Below, in pieces: positions 19,661-28,292 of a stretch of DNA of 55,172 nucleotides. This DNA comes from Fragilaria crotonensis. Lineage: Eukaryota; Bacillariophyta; Fragilariophyceae; Fragilariales; Fragilariaceae. Location: the NCBI GenBank assembly GCA_022925895.1, contig JAKSYS010000409.1, positions 1-55,172 on the forward strand. The letters are read 5' to 3'. The position numbers were made by a program, and so were the translations under genes. The notes under the pieces were generated by a model, which saw nothing but the letters and a program-made list of their open reading frames with translations, made no database searches and was not told the origin of the DNA. Every line of letters begins with the position of its first letter. Position 1 is the stretch's first letter.

Positions 19661-22600
19661 TGTTGTCTGCCCTGCCCAGCGACAACACAAGGCCTCAAGA
19701 ACTACATGGGTGCGGGATGATCGCTGCTGATGCCAGTCATCATTCATCACCGCCGACGCCCGCAGCGCCCGGCTCCCCACCGACATCAACCGGTGAAGTC
19801 CCCGATAGATCTCGGTCCTGTCCCCCTATTCCACCGGCAGTTTCCCTTGACGACGAACCACAGTCTTACACCGTCCGTTCCTTGTCTCGGGCCGCTCTAC
19901 GAATGCTGTGGCATCAGCGACTTGGACATTTGAACTTTCGCCGCCTTTCCGAGATGCATCGATATGTCAAGGGCATGCCCAAATTCCCTCTCCCCACCGA
20001 ATTGGAAGGTTGTCCTGTCTGTCTGGCAGCCAAGATGAGGAAGGCCCCGGCATCTACTAAGACGACCATGCGAGCTACCACATGTCACCAAGGACTCTCC
20101 ATTGATTTTGGTTTCATGGTTCAAAAGAGTCGCGACACTACTCGCCACACCAACTTGGTCGGACTTAACGGCGAAACTTGCTATGTATTACTAACGGATC
20201 ACTACAGTGGGCGCATCCATGGTCGTGCATTCGCCACGAAAGCACCTCCTGTGGAATGGTTGAACAGTTGGCTTGCGAGCAATGCCCCAGACTGCGCAGA
20301 CAAATACGTGCGTATGGATGGCGGTGGCGAACTGGGTAAATGCCGCGAGATTCACAAAACATTCACAAATTTTGGTTACGTGGTCGAGCTTACCGGTCCT
20401 GATGCTTCGCACCAGAATGGCCCGGGTGAACGACCCCATCAAACAATAGGCGATGCGCTCCGAGCCATGTTGTCTGGTGCAAATTTGCAACCTAACTTCT
20501 GGCCGTACGCATTCTACCATTATTTGCGTCTCTATAATGTGGTTCCACATGGAGATCGGCCTTCAAACCCATATGAAATGTGTGGTTTGCCCCTGCCCAA
20601 TCTCACAAAGTTGCGAACGTTCGGTTGCCGCGTCCACGTCCGTCCCACCACTTCCCGCTACGGTCGCCTCGTTCCCAACGCTCGTCTTGGTGTTTTCCTC
20701 GGCTATTCACGTTCGATGAAAGTGTTGTATTACTTCGACATCGGCTCGTCCACGGTTAAAACAGCGACGCACGCACGCTTCGATGAGGGTATGAATGACC
20801 TTGATACTCCGCCCCCCAATGTCAAGCTTCTCCGCAACCTTGCGAGTGACGGCGTTGTCGAACCTGATTCCATCAATCTTTCCACTGCCGATTTGGACAT
20901 CACCGATGACCCTTTTGAGCGTCTTGACACGTTGACACAGCCAATCACTTGTGAGCATGAAACCCTTGGTTTCGACGTCAAAGAATGCCATATCCGCAGA
21001 CGGGGCTATGTCTCTGCCATTCTCCCTAACACATCTGCATCTCGCATTCGCAATGTACGACGCAAGTACATTGGGGCATTCATTGTCTCGATCAACGGCA
21101 CAGCAGTCTTCACCGCGGAGTCCATTCTCACGGCTCTCCAATCTGTTGCCAAGTCCGATGCCAGCTCGTTCGAAATCGTCTTCGCCCCCGAACGATATAT
21201 TCCGGTTCACGAACGTCACCTGGACTCACCTTTGCATTTATCGGTTGATCAGCTTCGGACCATCGCCACGATTCAAGCGAGTTCCCCTTTTGAGGACTTT
21301 GACCACGATCATGCACAACTCCTTGTCCGCTCGTTGAACACAACCACTCATGGCACGGCAGCAGAGCAAGGCCTTGGCAGCTTCACTCGTCGCAAACTCC
21401 GTCGTCTCCCAAATTGGCCCGAATGGCAGGCTGCGGAATTTAAGCAACTTGACTCTATGGAGAAGCAAAACATGTACGGCACCCCGACTTTCCCTCCTCC
21501 CGACGCAATCATTTTGCGTCAGCATTGGAACTATGCTATTAAAGGTGATGGGACGCGAAAAGCCCGTAACTGTTGTGATGGATCGCCCCGCGCTGCTCCG
21601 CAGCTCAAATTGGCAAATACCTATTCCTCCTGTATCGAGCAACCGTGCATGCGTATGTTCTTTGCTCTCTGTGTGCATGAAGGCTTTGTCTGTTTGAAGG
21701 TTGACGCTACGAATGCCTATGCAAACTCCCCGCCGCCTGACCAACCAACGTTTGTGCGCATCGACGACCAGTATGCCGATTGGTATCAACACCGTTTTGG
21801 CACTCCCGTCTCTCGAGACATGGTCCTTCCTGTCCAGCATGCGCTTCAGGGCCACCCCGAGTCAGGTGCTCTCTGGGAAAAGTTTGTGAATTCCGTTATT
21901 GCTCGACACGGCTTTACATCCACTACCCATGAACGCAGTATATATCATGGCTCTTTTCACGGCCATCGCATGCTCATCTGTCGTCAAGTCGACGATTTAG
22001 CCATCGGCTGTTCGAACGTGGATGCCATTCGCCTCCTCGTGAAGACGATCTGTACGGAAGACGGTATCGATTTACGCGACGAAGGTATCCTTTCTTCTTT
22101 CAATGGTGTCGATGTCGAACAATCCGACAGATACATTAAGATCTCCTGTGAATCGTACATTGACAAGTTATTGGCACATTACGGATGGTCGTCTTCGGGT
22201 TCTCGCGACACAGACGAGAAACCAATTGAACCGATTGCCTCGTCCACTATCCAGCAGATGTTTGATGACTACGCTGCCGCCCCGCTCGAAGGCACCGATA
22301 CTTCGCAAGCGCTGGAAATGTCTATGGGTTTTTCGTATCGGAGTGTGCTTGGTGCCCTAATTTACGCCTACGTGGTTGCGCGACCTGATATCGGCTACGC
22401 TGTTACTACGCTGGCTCGCTTCTCGGACCATCCTGCGAAAATCCACTATGATGCCCTCCGTCGTGTCGCACGGTACCTCCGTATGACAAAGAATTGGGGC
22501 CTTTTATATTGGCGACATTCGAAACTGTCCTCCCTGCCTACAGGTTTATTCGAAATTCTGTCACCTGATTTATCCCTTCCGGATTTCCCGCAATCACAAG

Positions 22601-23097
22601 TGGCCACCGAGCTCACAGGATACGTCGATGCAGCTCACGCGACTGATCTTCACACTCGTCGCTCCATCACCGGACTTGTCTTCATGTTTGGAGGTGGCCC
22701 CATTGCCTATAAGTCGAAGATTCAACCAACTGTCTCCACCAGTTCTACGGAGGCCGAATTCATCGCTGCTGTGCATGCTGCTAAGATTGCCAAATATCTT
22801 CGTTCGATTCTTCTGGAACTCGGTTACCCCCAAACATCTCCGACCACGTTGTACGAGGATAACGCCGCTGCTATTTTAATGGTTAATGCCCAGCGTCCCA
22901 CGCCTCGGTCGCGCCATATCGATATCCAACACTTCGCTATTCAGGAATGGAAAGCGAATCGCGAAATCGTTTTGGAGCACATCCCGGGTATTGTCAATTC
23001 TGCTGATTCTCTCACAAAATCCCTTGGCTCGACGCTTCACCATCGCCATGCACGCCGCTTGATGGGCCACTACGGCGCTCCTTGGGCACCGGCTTAG
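19615..23097 (+). CDS. Pol of copia 1: integrase, PDZ-like insert, RT, RNase H
   Basis: Open for 1160 codons. Order: GAG-pre-integrase zinc region (LWHQRLGHLNF...CPVCLAAKMRK, residues ~98-140). Integrase core with Asp in LLTDHYSG, Asp in VRMDGGGELG and Glu in NGPGERPHQTIGD. A PDZ-like segment (residues ~453-525; HIRRRGYVSAILPNTSASRI, IGAFIVSINGTAVFT). RT with Asp in LKVDATNAYANSP (~697) and RQVDDLAIG (~793). RNase H with GYVDAAHATD (~1005), SSTEAEF and YEDNAAA. The catalytic box is QVDD instead of the usual YVDD. The true protein start lies upstream in the Gag-Pol polyprotein; this frame is entered by frameshift. The polypurine tract follows the stop. Confidence 0.9.
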   Translation: MQTMSCPTGAGFSLGLLSALPSDNTRPQELHGCGMIAADASHHSSPPTPAAPGSPPTSTGEVPDRSRSCPPIPPAVSLDDEPQSYTVRSLSRAALRMLWHQRLGHLNFRRLSEMHRYVKGMPKFPLPTELEGCPVCLAAKMRKAPASTKTTMRATTCHQGLSIDFGFMVQKSRDTTRHTNLVGLNGETCYVLLTDHYSGRIHGRAFATKAPPVEWLNSWLASNAPDCADKYVRMDGGGELGKCREIHKTFTNFGYVVELTGPDASHQNGPGERPHQTIGDALRAMLSGANLQPNFWPYAFYHYLRLYNVVPHGDRPSNPYEMCGLPLPNLTKLRTFGCRVHVRPTTSRYGRLVPNARLGVFLGYSRSMKVLYYFDIGSSTVKTATHARFDEGMNDLDTPPPNVKLLRNLASDGVVEPDSINLSTADLDITDDPFERLDTLTQPITCEHETLGFDVKECHIRRRGYVSAILPNTSASRIRNVRRKYIGAFIVSINGTAVFTAESILTALQSVAKSDASSFEIVFAPERYIPVHERHLDSPLHLSVDQLRTIATIQASSPFEDFDHDHAQLLVRSLNTTTHGTAAEQGLGSFTRRKLRRLPNWPEWQAAEFKQLDSMEKQNMYGTPTFPPPDAIILRQHWNYAIKGDGTRKARNCCDGSPRAAPQLKLANTYSSCIEQPCMRMFFALCVHEGFVCLKVDATNAYANSPPPDQPTFVRIDDQYADWYQHRFGTPVSRDMVLPVQHALQGHPESGALWEKFVNSVIARHGFTSTTHERSIYHGSFHGHRMLICRQVDDLAIGCSNVDAIRLLVKTICTEDGIDLRDEGILSSFNGVDVEQSDRYIKISCESYIDKLLAHYGWSSSGSRDTDEKPIEPIASSTIQQMFDDYAAAPLEGTDTSQALEMSMGFSYRSVLGALIYAYVVARPDIGYAVTTLARFSDHPAKIHYDALRRVARYLRMTKNWGLLYWRHSKLSSLPTGLFEILSPDLSLPDFPQSQVATELTGYVDAAHATDLHTRRSITGLVFMFGGGPIAYKSKIQPTVSTSSTEAEFIAAVHAAKIAKYLRSILLELGYPQTSPTTLYEDNAAAILMVNAQRPTPRSRHIDIQHFAIQEWKANREIVLEHIPGIVNSADSLTKSLGSTLHHRHARRLMGHYGAPWAPA

Positions 23098-23149
23098 TTC
23101 TTTCTTCTCTTGGATGCACTTCTGTTGCTCATTGTTCACTACTGCTTAC

Positions 23150-23161
23150 AATGGGGGAGTG
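23150..23161 (+). promoter_or_regulatory. Polypurine tract of copia 1
   Basis: AATGGGGGAGTG lies immediately before the 3' LTR and primes plus-strand DNA synthesis in LTR elements. The same motif occurs in copia 2 (43423-43434). Confidence 0.8.
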
Positions 23162-23584
23162 TGTTCGTGCATCATTATATATGATATTGCTACAGTACGG
23201 TACATTATACCGTAATCACCGGTACACTGTATCTATATGGTACTGTCGCATATCCTGACCGGACTACGGTAGTCTAAAAAGGAGTGGACCTTTCCACTCC
23301 GGTCACAACTTCTATCTTAGCCGACTATTACCTCATTAGCATCTTTGCCGGTCCATTTGATCGTAAGGGTGAAGAGGTCCAGTCACAGCTCTGATATCGA
23401 CAAGCATCCAATCTTCCTTACTGTCTTCACTTGTTTCGCCCGTGTGTTTGCACCTGTTTTCAGCCGGACTCATTCGTATTCGCATTCTCATTGTCTCGGC
23501 ACCGAGTTGGTTCGCTTGAAGGTGCAAACCCCTCTCCCAGGCGAGCACTTGCCGACGCGTGGCCTTGGAAGGTTTGGTTTCACA
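23162..23584 (+). repeat. 3' LTR of copia 1
   Basis: Starts TGTTCGTGCATC, ends TTTCACA. Same length as the 5' LTR, with about seven to eight substitutions. Its end interrupts the LINE ORF2. Confidence 0.92.
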
Positions 23585-26500
23585 GTTGAGATCGCCCCGT
23601 TTGATGACCTTTAACCCAGACTCGTGAAATTTTCCTTCTGATAAATTTAGTCTCGTGTTGAATGATACTCATGTAGTCCGGATTGGATGGTTGGCGTGCC
23701 TTGATTGGCCGATGTAGTGTAGAGTTGGCGACGTTGGTGATCGCAGATTTGCTATCCGTAATCCAACGGAATTGACATTTGTGACGTTTGCCCCATGAAC
23801 GTTGAAGTATCGATATCAAGATAAGTGCTGCCGCGTAGCCTCCGAGTTCGCATCGAGTGGAATTGGCAGTGTCGAATGGTCCGTCGACTGGACCGGCGCC
23901 TTCGCAGAGTATGTTGTTCTGAGGAGTTGTGAGGCTCCATCCGAATGTCCCGTGTCGGCCTTTCAGGCCGCCGTCCGATGCGATAGTCAGCGTCTGTTTG
24001 CGTTGGCATTCTCTCCAAAGTTGATCGTCGCTTGCTGCAAAATGAATGTGGGTCATCATCCGTTTCTGATTCCGCGGCAAACCTTTGAGCCGCAGTGCCA
24101 CCTGACCCGCATGGTGTGTGGAAGGTCGAGCAGGAGCTAACGGTTCGTTTACCGGCGTGTGACCTATTGGATTCTCGCGCCATTTCCTGTCGTATCGCAG
24201 AAATTGCGACGATATGTACCTTCGCCAAAGTCGTTTCTGGAGTGAGCTCGGAGGTAGTTGGCGGGGCCAAGCATCCTTCGGAACGAAATCGTCGGGCCGT
24301 TCACCTTGCAAAGCCCATCGTGCTATGTTGGTTGGTATGTCGCTATCCGTCATCTCAGCTATCGTCGTGATCTGTAAATAGATCCTCGTGAGATTGATGT
24401 CCTTCTGTTGGTTGGTGCTATAGCCTTGTAGCCGTGCAACGTCCATCACGTACTGATCAGTGGGACTCCTGAGTGGAAAGGATATCGTATCGGTGAGTGT
24501 AATCTTAATGTTGTGATTTGACATGAATTGTCGCATCGAGAGGATCCATGTTGGTGTTAGATACGGAAGGAAGAGACCGGGTTCCGCGAGAAGGGGTATG
24601 GAAATACCTGACTCGAGTTGTGAAGCCTGAAGTTGCAGAAGAAAAAGTTTTCCGACCTCCGTGTTGCCGTAGACTTCATGTCTGAAGTATTTCAACATTT
24701 CGATGCCTCCTTCTGTCCTGAGGTCCAGCAGACCCAAACCGCCCATCGACGTCGGTCCATGTCTGATCGCTGTCGGCAATTTGCTTGTGAGGCCTAACTT
24801 TTGAACGATAGTTGGAAGAATTTTGGCCTGGACCTGCGCGAACTCTTCTTCGTCCACCGCTATAGCTGGTAATGAGTATCTCATAGCGGGAGCGTATATA
24901 GTCCGATGAAAAACTCGTATGTCCGATGGTGATAGACGTGGAGACCGAATATATCCTGCATATTTGTCCGCTTTAGCTTTCATGACTTGAAGATGATTCG
25001 AGAAATCTCCTGTCGGTGATTGGTGAACTCCGAGAATCCCAGCCGACTCTGTTATCCCTTGACGACGGATTTCGATGGTGTGAGCGATATCCGTCGAGCC
25101 CTGAGATAAGTTAATTTGTGGATCATGATCAGAAATGGTTCGAATGTGTGGACGTCCTTGTCTCCAGTCCCAATATAATGCGTACCACGAGCATTTCTTG
25201 AGATTCAATGCTCCGCCTGAGAAGTGCAACAGTTGTTCCCACGTCTGTGCCGCTGTTTCCAACGCTTGAACCAGTTCCGGTAACGTCTTATCCCCGTTAT
25301 CTGTTATTCCTATAGCAGTGTCATCAACGAAGGCGTCAACCAGTCGTCTATGGGTTATCTTGCCGTCAACCGAACGAAAACAGATGCGATCGGGTACCAC
25401 CCTTTCGAGAGTATTCAGGAGTACCACCACCAGAGTCAGCCACACCGCTGGAGATGCTCCACTGCCCTGTCCAGTTCCGAACAGAGGTTCCAAGGGAGTC
25501 CCGCTATAGGACTGTTCGGAGGTGCCGTATATCGTTTTCACCATGTACTGCATAAGTTCGAGAGATTTGGCGTGTGTGCGAACGGCCTCCGTAGGCATCC
25601 CACAGCGTCGGGCAGCCAACATTCCTAGAGCCACGATGATACGATCGAAGCACGCCGACGCATCGTTGTCAAACCTGGCGTAATTCACCTTCAAGACTCG
25701 ACACAGATCCGTTGTTAACTGATTCAACATGACCGGATCCATCGTAGTTCTTCCCGGTACGGAACCGTGTTGCCCATCATTGAGTAAACGAAGTCGTACT
25801 GCCTGTCGAACCAGTCGGGACCCCCACATAATTTTCAAAAAGAGATTGTAGTCCGCTTCGAACAAATGGATAATCCTAAGCCTGTTGATTTTTGGACTCC
25901 CGCTATCTTTTTCGATCATCACGTTTACCGCCTTGCTCCATCGAGGTATCGCGATTCCTCTGGAAATGGCTATGTTGAGGAATTTGCGGAAAGATTCGAG
26001 AAGGATCGGATCTTGTATCAGTGCTTTGTAGTGGCCAAGATGACGACCTGACGGAGACGTCGTGGTCGTTTCCTTCCACGATTTAAAGCCTTTTACGATG
26101 TCGTCTGCCGAGATGGTCAGTGGGATTAGATCGCCATCAAGAACGGAACCTGGAATCTGGAAGGACGCAAGGAACTCTCGGAGGAGTTCTCTGTCGCCAT
26201 ACCACTCTTCTGGAATTTCTCCTTCGAGAAGAGACTCTGCCTCTGTGGATAGACTGGTGAACGATAATGCATCGTGAATCAAGCCGTGGCCGCAGGGCGA
26301 CTCAGCAGCCGCCCGGAATGCTTCGCGATTGAAACTTGTGAGATGTTCCTCTATTTCTTCCCGCGTTATCACCGTATCCCATATTAGATTCTCAGGTGCG
26401 TTGGACTTGAGAATGTTGTGAACCTGCCCTGGCGCTGTCTCGTTGGTCGATTCGGCGTGGCGCGGTACCAACACCTGTTGCAATGCAGAATACTCTCCAG

Positions 26501-28292
26501 GCTTCACTATCTGTCTGATTTTTCCGAATAATTGTCGGCTGTTCTCCCCTGCCTTTGTTCGTCGAACAATAGCGGCTTTCCGTTTGGATTCTGATTGTGT
26601 ACGGGGATTGGTGTCCGATTCGTAGTAGTCCAATAATTCGTCGTAACTTGAGGAATGTAGTTCCGTTGCCTGTCTCTGGGTCGCTCGGAGCTTTCGGGTG
26701 GCCTGATTGAAATGTTTCCTAACTTCAGCGATTGGAAGCTCGGTCTTTCTTTGCGGGAGTTCGAATGATGGGTCGAATTGTTGTATCTTTCTCTCCCACC
26801 GAGCGAATGTAGAAGAATAATCCTCTGCGTGTGTGATTTCTCGTAATCGCAGTTTCCAGTAGCGGAGCAGTACTCCGGCGTTTCGTAATCGGGGCGACCA
26901 TTTGAACAGTTTAGGTTGCACACGGAGGGCTTTTTCAGCATGTTCCATTGCTCGACCTTGGTCATCATCCCATGCGATAAGAAGCCGTCGAACTTGTGCT
27001 CGTGTCAATAGACGATGAGTGTGGAATAAATCGTCGATTCTTTCTTTCATCCGGTGATCAGTGTAGTATTGCCTGATCTGCTTGATGTACGTTGAGGTCA
27101 GCTCTGGATTTCCACTTCGGAGAGCCCGTCGTTGAAGACCCGGGAGTCTGTCCACCCGTGTCGTTGTTCCGAATAACTGGGATATATTGACGTCAATGTA
27201 AAGTGCTCTGTGATCCGATTGTGGGCCCTCAAAATATGATAAGGTACCCTGGCGACTCATGGACGCCACTATGCGAGGGCAGCCGAAGATATAATCTATC
27301 CGTCTCTGTTCTGATGCTATGTATGTGGACGGCGCTGGGTTTGCATGATGAAGATCGACGAGATCGTGGGACTGTAACATATCGCTTAACTTTCGATCCT
27401 TGGTGACCACAGCGTTCGCATCCATCATAACTACCAGTGCATGACCGGCCTCTCGGAGTGATCGGAGAGTGGATGATAAATCGTCCACAAATTGGGTCCG
27501 TGGACTGGGATGTTGGTGCCCTTTCTCCTGAAAATATACGTATTCCCTATGGAACGTACTACCTAAAGGAGATGCTGCGATAGAGCTAGAGCATACTCGG
27601 TACCCTGTGATAATGCTCCATTTCTGACCACCGGAGCCGTTTATAGTGAAACCGCACCACCTGCCGAGACCTGATGGGTCTTCAATAGGTGTACCGAATA
27701 CCGCTGTCATGAGGTCCCCCTGAATTACTTGAAGGGCGCCGCCTGCCTGGAAGGTGTCTTTCGAGCTCAGAATATCGACGTGTGCTGATGGTGAGCCGAA
27801 AACCGTTTTGCCATATTGAAACTGGCGTCGGACACATTGTTTGAACGTTGATTGGATGTAGGAGTGTTGCCAACCGGAATTTGTTTCAGCCATTCCGAAA
27901 ATATCAACAGAATATGACCGCATTGCCGATAAGAAATACCGATAGTCGTCCCCGGTGGGTGAATACGATAGGCCTTTAACGTTCTGGAACATCAGTCGAG
28001 TCGTGCCCGGGTCTTTGTAAATGATCGCGTCGCCAAACGTCTGATCAGCCAGTGAATCGCCTACTCGTCGAAGCGCCAATCTACCCGGGCGGTGACGTGG
28101 GAATAAAAGAACCTGTGATGGCGGTATTGGATTGTGCCGATCTGTACCTCGGGACATATATCGGCCCTTCCTTTGGAGCTGAGTTGTAGTTGACGGTGTA
28201 CTTGTGTTTGCTGTGTTTATTGACGTTTCCTGAATTCTCCCTGTGGATGCATTCGTGGGCGGATTTACAGAGAATGTATCGGCCGACGTCAT
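23580..28292 (-). CDS. LINE 1 ORF2: APE-like endonuclease, RT, RNase H (C-terminus lost)
   Basis: Start ATG at 28292-28290 overlaps the stop of ORF1. Residues ~98-370 form an APE-type endonuclease: FQNVKGLSY, MAETNSGW, VVMMDANA, RRIDYIFG and SDHRALYIDV. RT follows (~740-1060) with ARFDNDASACFDRI, GTGQGSGASPAVW and the catalytic AFVDDTA (~989). A C-terminal RNase H starts at TIASDGGLKG (~1437), with ANSTRCELGG, WITDSKSA and VKGHQ (~1562). The last five residues and the stop at 23580 come from the LTR of copia 1. The protein nicks target DNA and reverse transcribes element RNA in the nucleus. The clade is uncertain; an APE + RNase H architecture fits I, Tad, Ambal and related groups. Confidence 0.9.
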   Translation of the reverse strand: MTSADTFSVNPPTNASTGRIQETSINTANTSTPSTTTQLQRKGRYMSRGTDRHNPIPPSQVLLFPRHRPGRLALRRVGDSLADQTFGDAIIYKDPGTTRLMFQNVKGLSYSPTGDDYRYFLSAMRSYSVDIFGMAETNSGWQHSYIQSTFKQCVRRQFQYGKTVFGSPSAHVDILSSKDTFQAGGALQVIQGDLMTAVFGTPIEDPSGLGRWCGFTINGSGGQKWSIITGYRVCSSSIAASPLGSTFHREYVYFQEKGHQHPSPRTQFVDDLSSTLRSLREAGHALVVMMDANAVVTKDRKLSDMLQSHDLVDLHHANPAPSTYIASEQRRIDYIFGCPRIVASMSRQGTLSYFEGPQSDHRALYIDVNISQLFGTTTRVDRLPGLQRRALRSGNPELTSTYIKQIRQYYTDHRMKERIDDLFHTHRLLTRAQVRRLLIAWDDDQGRAMEHAEKALRVQPKLFKWSPRLRNAGVLLRYWKLRLREITHAEDYSSTFARWERKIQQFDPSFELPQRKTELPIAEVRKHFNQATRKLRATQRQATELHSSSYDELLDYYESDTNPRTQSESKRKAAIVRRTKAGENSRQLFGKIRQIVKPGEYSALQQVLVPRHAESTNETAPGQVHNILKSNAPENLIWDTVITREEIEEHLTSFNREAFRAAAESPCGHGLIHDALSFTSLSTEAESLLEGEIPEEWYGDRELLREFLASFQIPGSVLDGDLIPLTISADDIVKGFKSWKETTTTSPSGRHLGHYKALIQDPILLESFRKFLNIAISRGIAIPRWSKAVNVMIEKDSGSPKINRLRIIHLFEADYNLFLKIMWGSRLVRQAVRLRLLNDGQHGSVPGRTTMDPVMLNQLTTDLCRVLKVNYARFDNDASACFDRIIVALGMLAARRCGMPTEAVRTHAKSLELMQYMVKTIYGTSEQSYSGTPLEPLFGTGQGSGASPAVWLTLVVVLLNTLERVVPDRICFRSVDGKITHRRLVDAFVDDTAIGITDNGDKTLPELVQALETAAQTWEQLLHFSGGALNLKKCSWYALYWDWRQGRPHIRTISDHDPQINLSQGSTDIAHTIEIRRQGITESAGILGVHQSPTGDFSNHLQVMKAKADKYAGYIRSPRLSPSDIRVFHRTIYAPAMRYSLPAIAVDEEEFAQVQAKILPTIVQKLGLTSKLPTAIRHGPTSMGGLGLLDLRTEGGIEMLKYFRHEVYGNTEVGKLFLLQLQASQLESGISIPLLAEPGLFLPYLTPTWILSMRQFMSNHNIKITLTDTISFPLRSPTDQYVMDVARLQGYSTNQQKDINLTRIYLQITTIAEMTDSDIPTNIARWALQGERPDDFVPKDAWPRQLPPSSLQKRLWRRYISSQFLRYDRKWRENPIGHTPVNEPLAPARPSTHHAGQVALRLKGLPRNQKRMMTHIHFAASDDQLWRECQRKQTLTIASDGGLKGRHGTFGWSLTTPQNNILCEGAGPVDGPFDTANSTRCELGGYAAALILISILQRSWGKRHKCQFRWITDSKSAITNVANSTLHRPIKARQPSNPDYMSIIQHETKFIRRKISRVWVKGHQTGRSQL

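Larger units (their letters stand above)
16243..23584 (+). mobile_element. Ty1/copia LTR retrotransposon 1 (7.3 kb)
   Basis: Two 423-bp LTRs starting TG and ending CA flank Gag, protease, integrase, RT and RNase H in the copia order. By eye the LTRs differ at about seven to eight positions (about 98% identity), so the copy is fairly young. The 5-bp flanks do not match (CAATC before, GTTGA after), so there is no target duplication. On the left it borders an acidic ORF, on the right the minus-strand LINE. At least four frameshifts interrupt the coding region. Related to copia element 2 in this window. Confidence 0.92.

Noticed and set aside
20707-21219. Minus-strand 170-codon frame in copia 1 Pol
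   Set aside because: Antisense to the conserved integrase/PDZ-like region; no own motif.
23580-23611. Natural C-terminus of the LINE 1 ORF2
   Set aside because: The last residues and stop derive from the copia LTR; homology with LINE 2 shows that a long C-terminal region with a zinc finger should follow.
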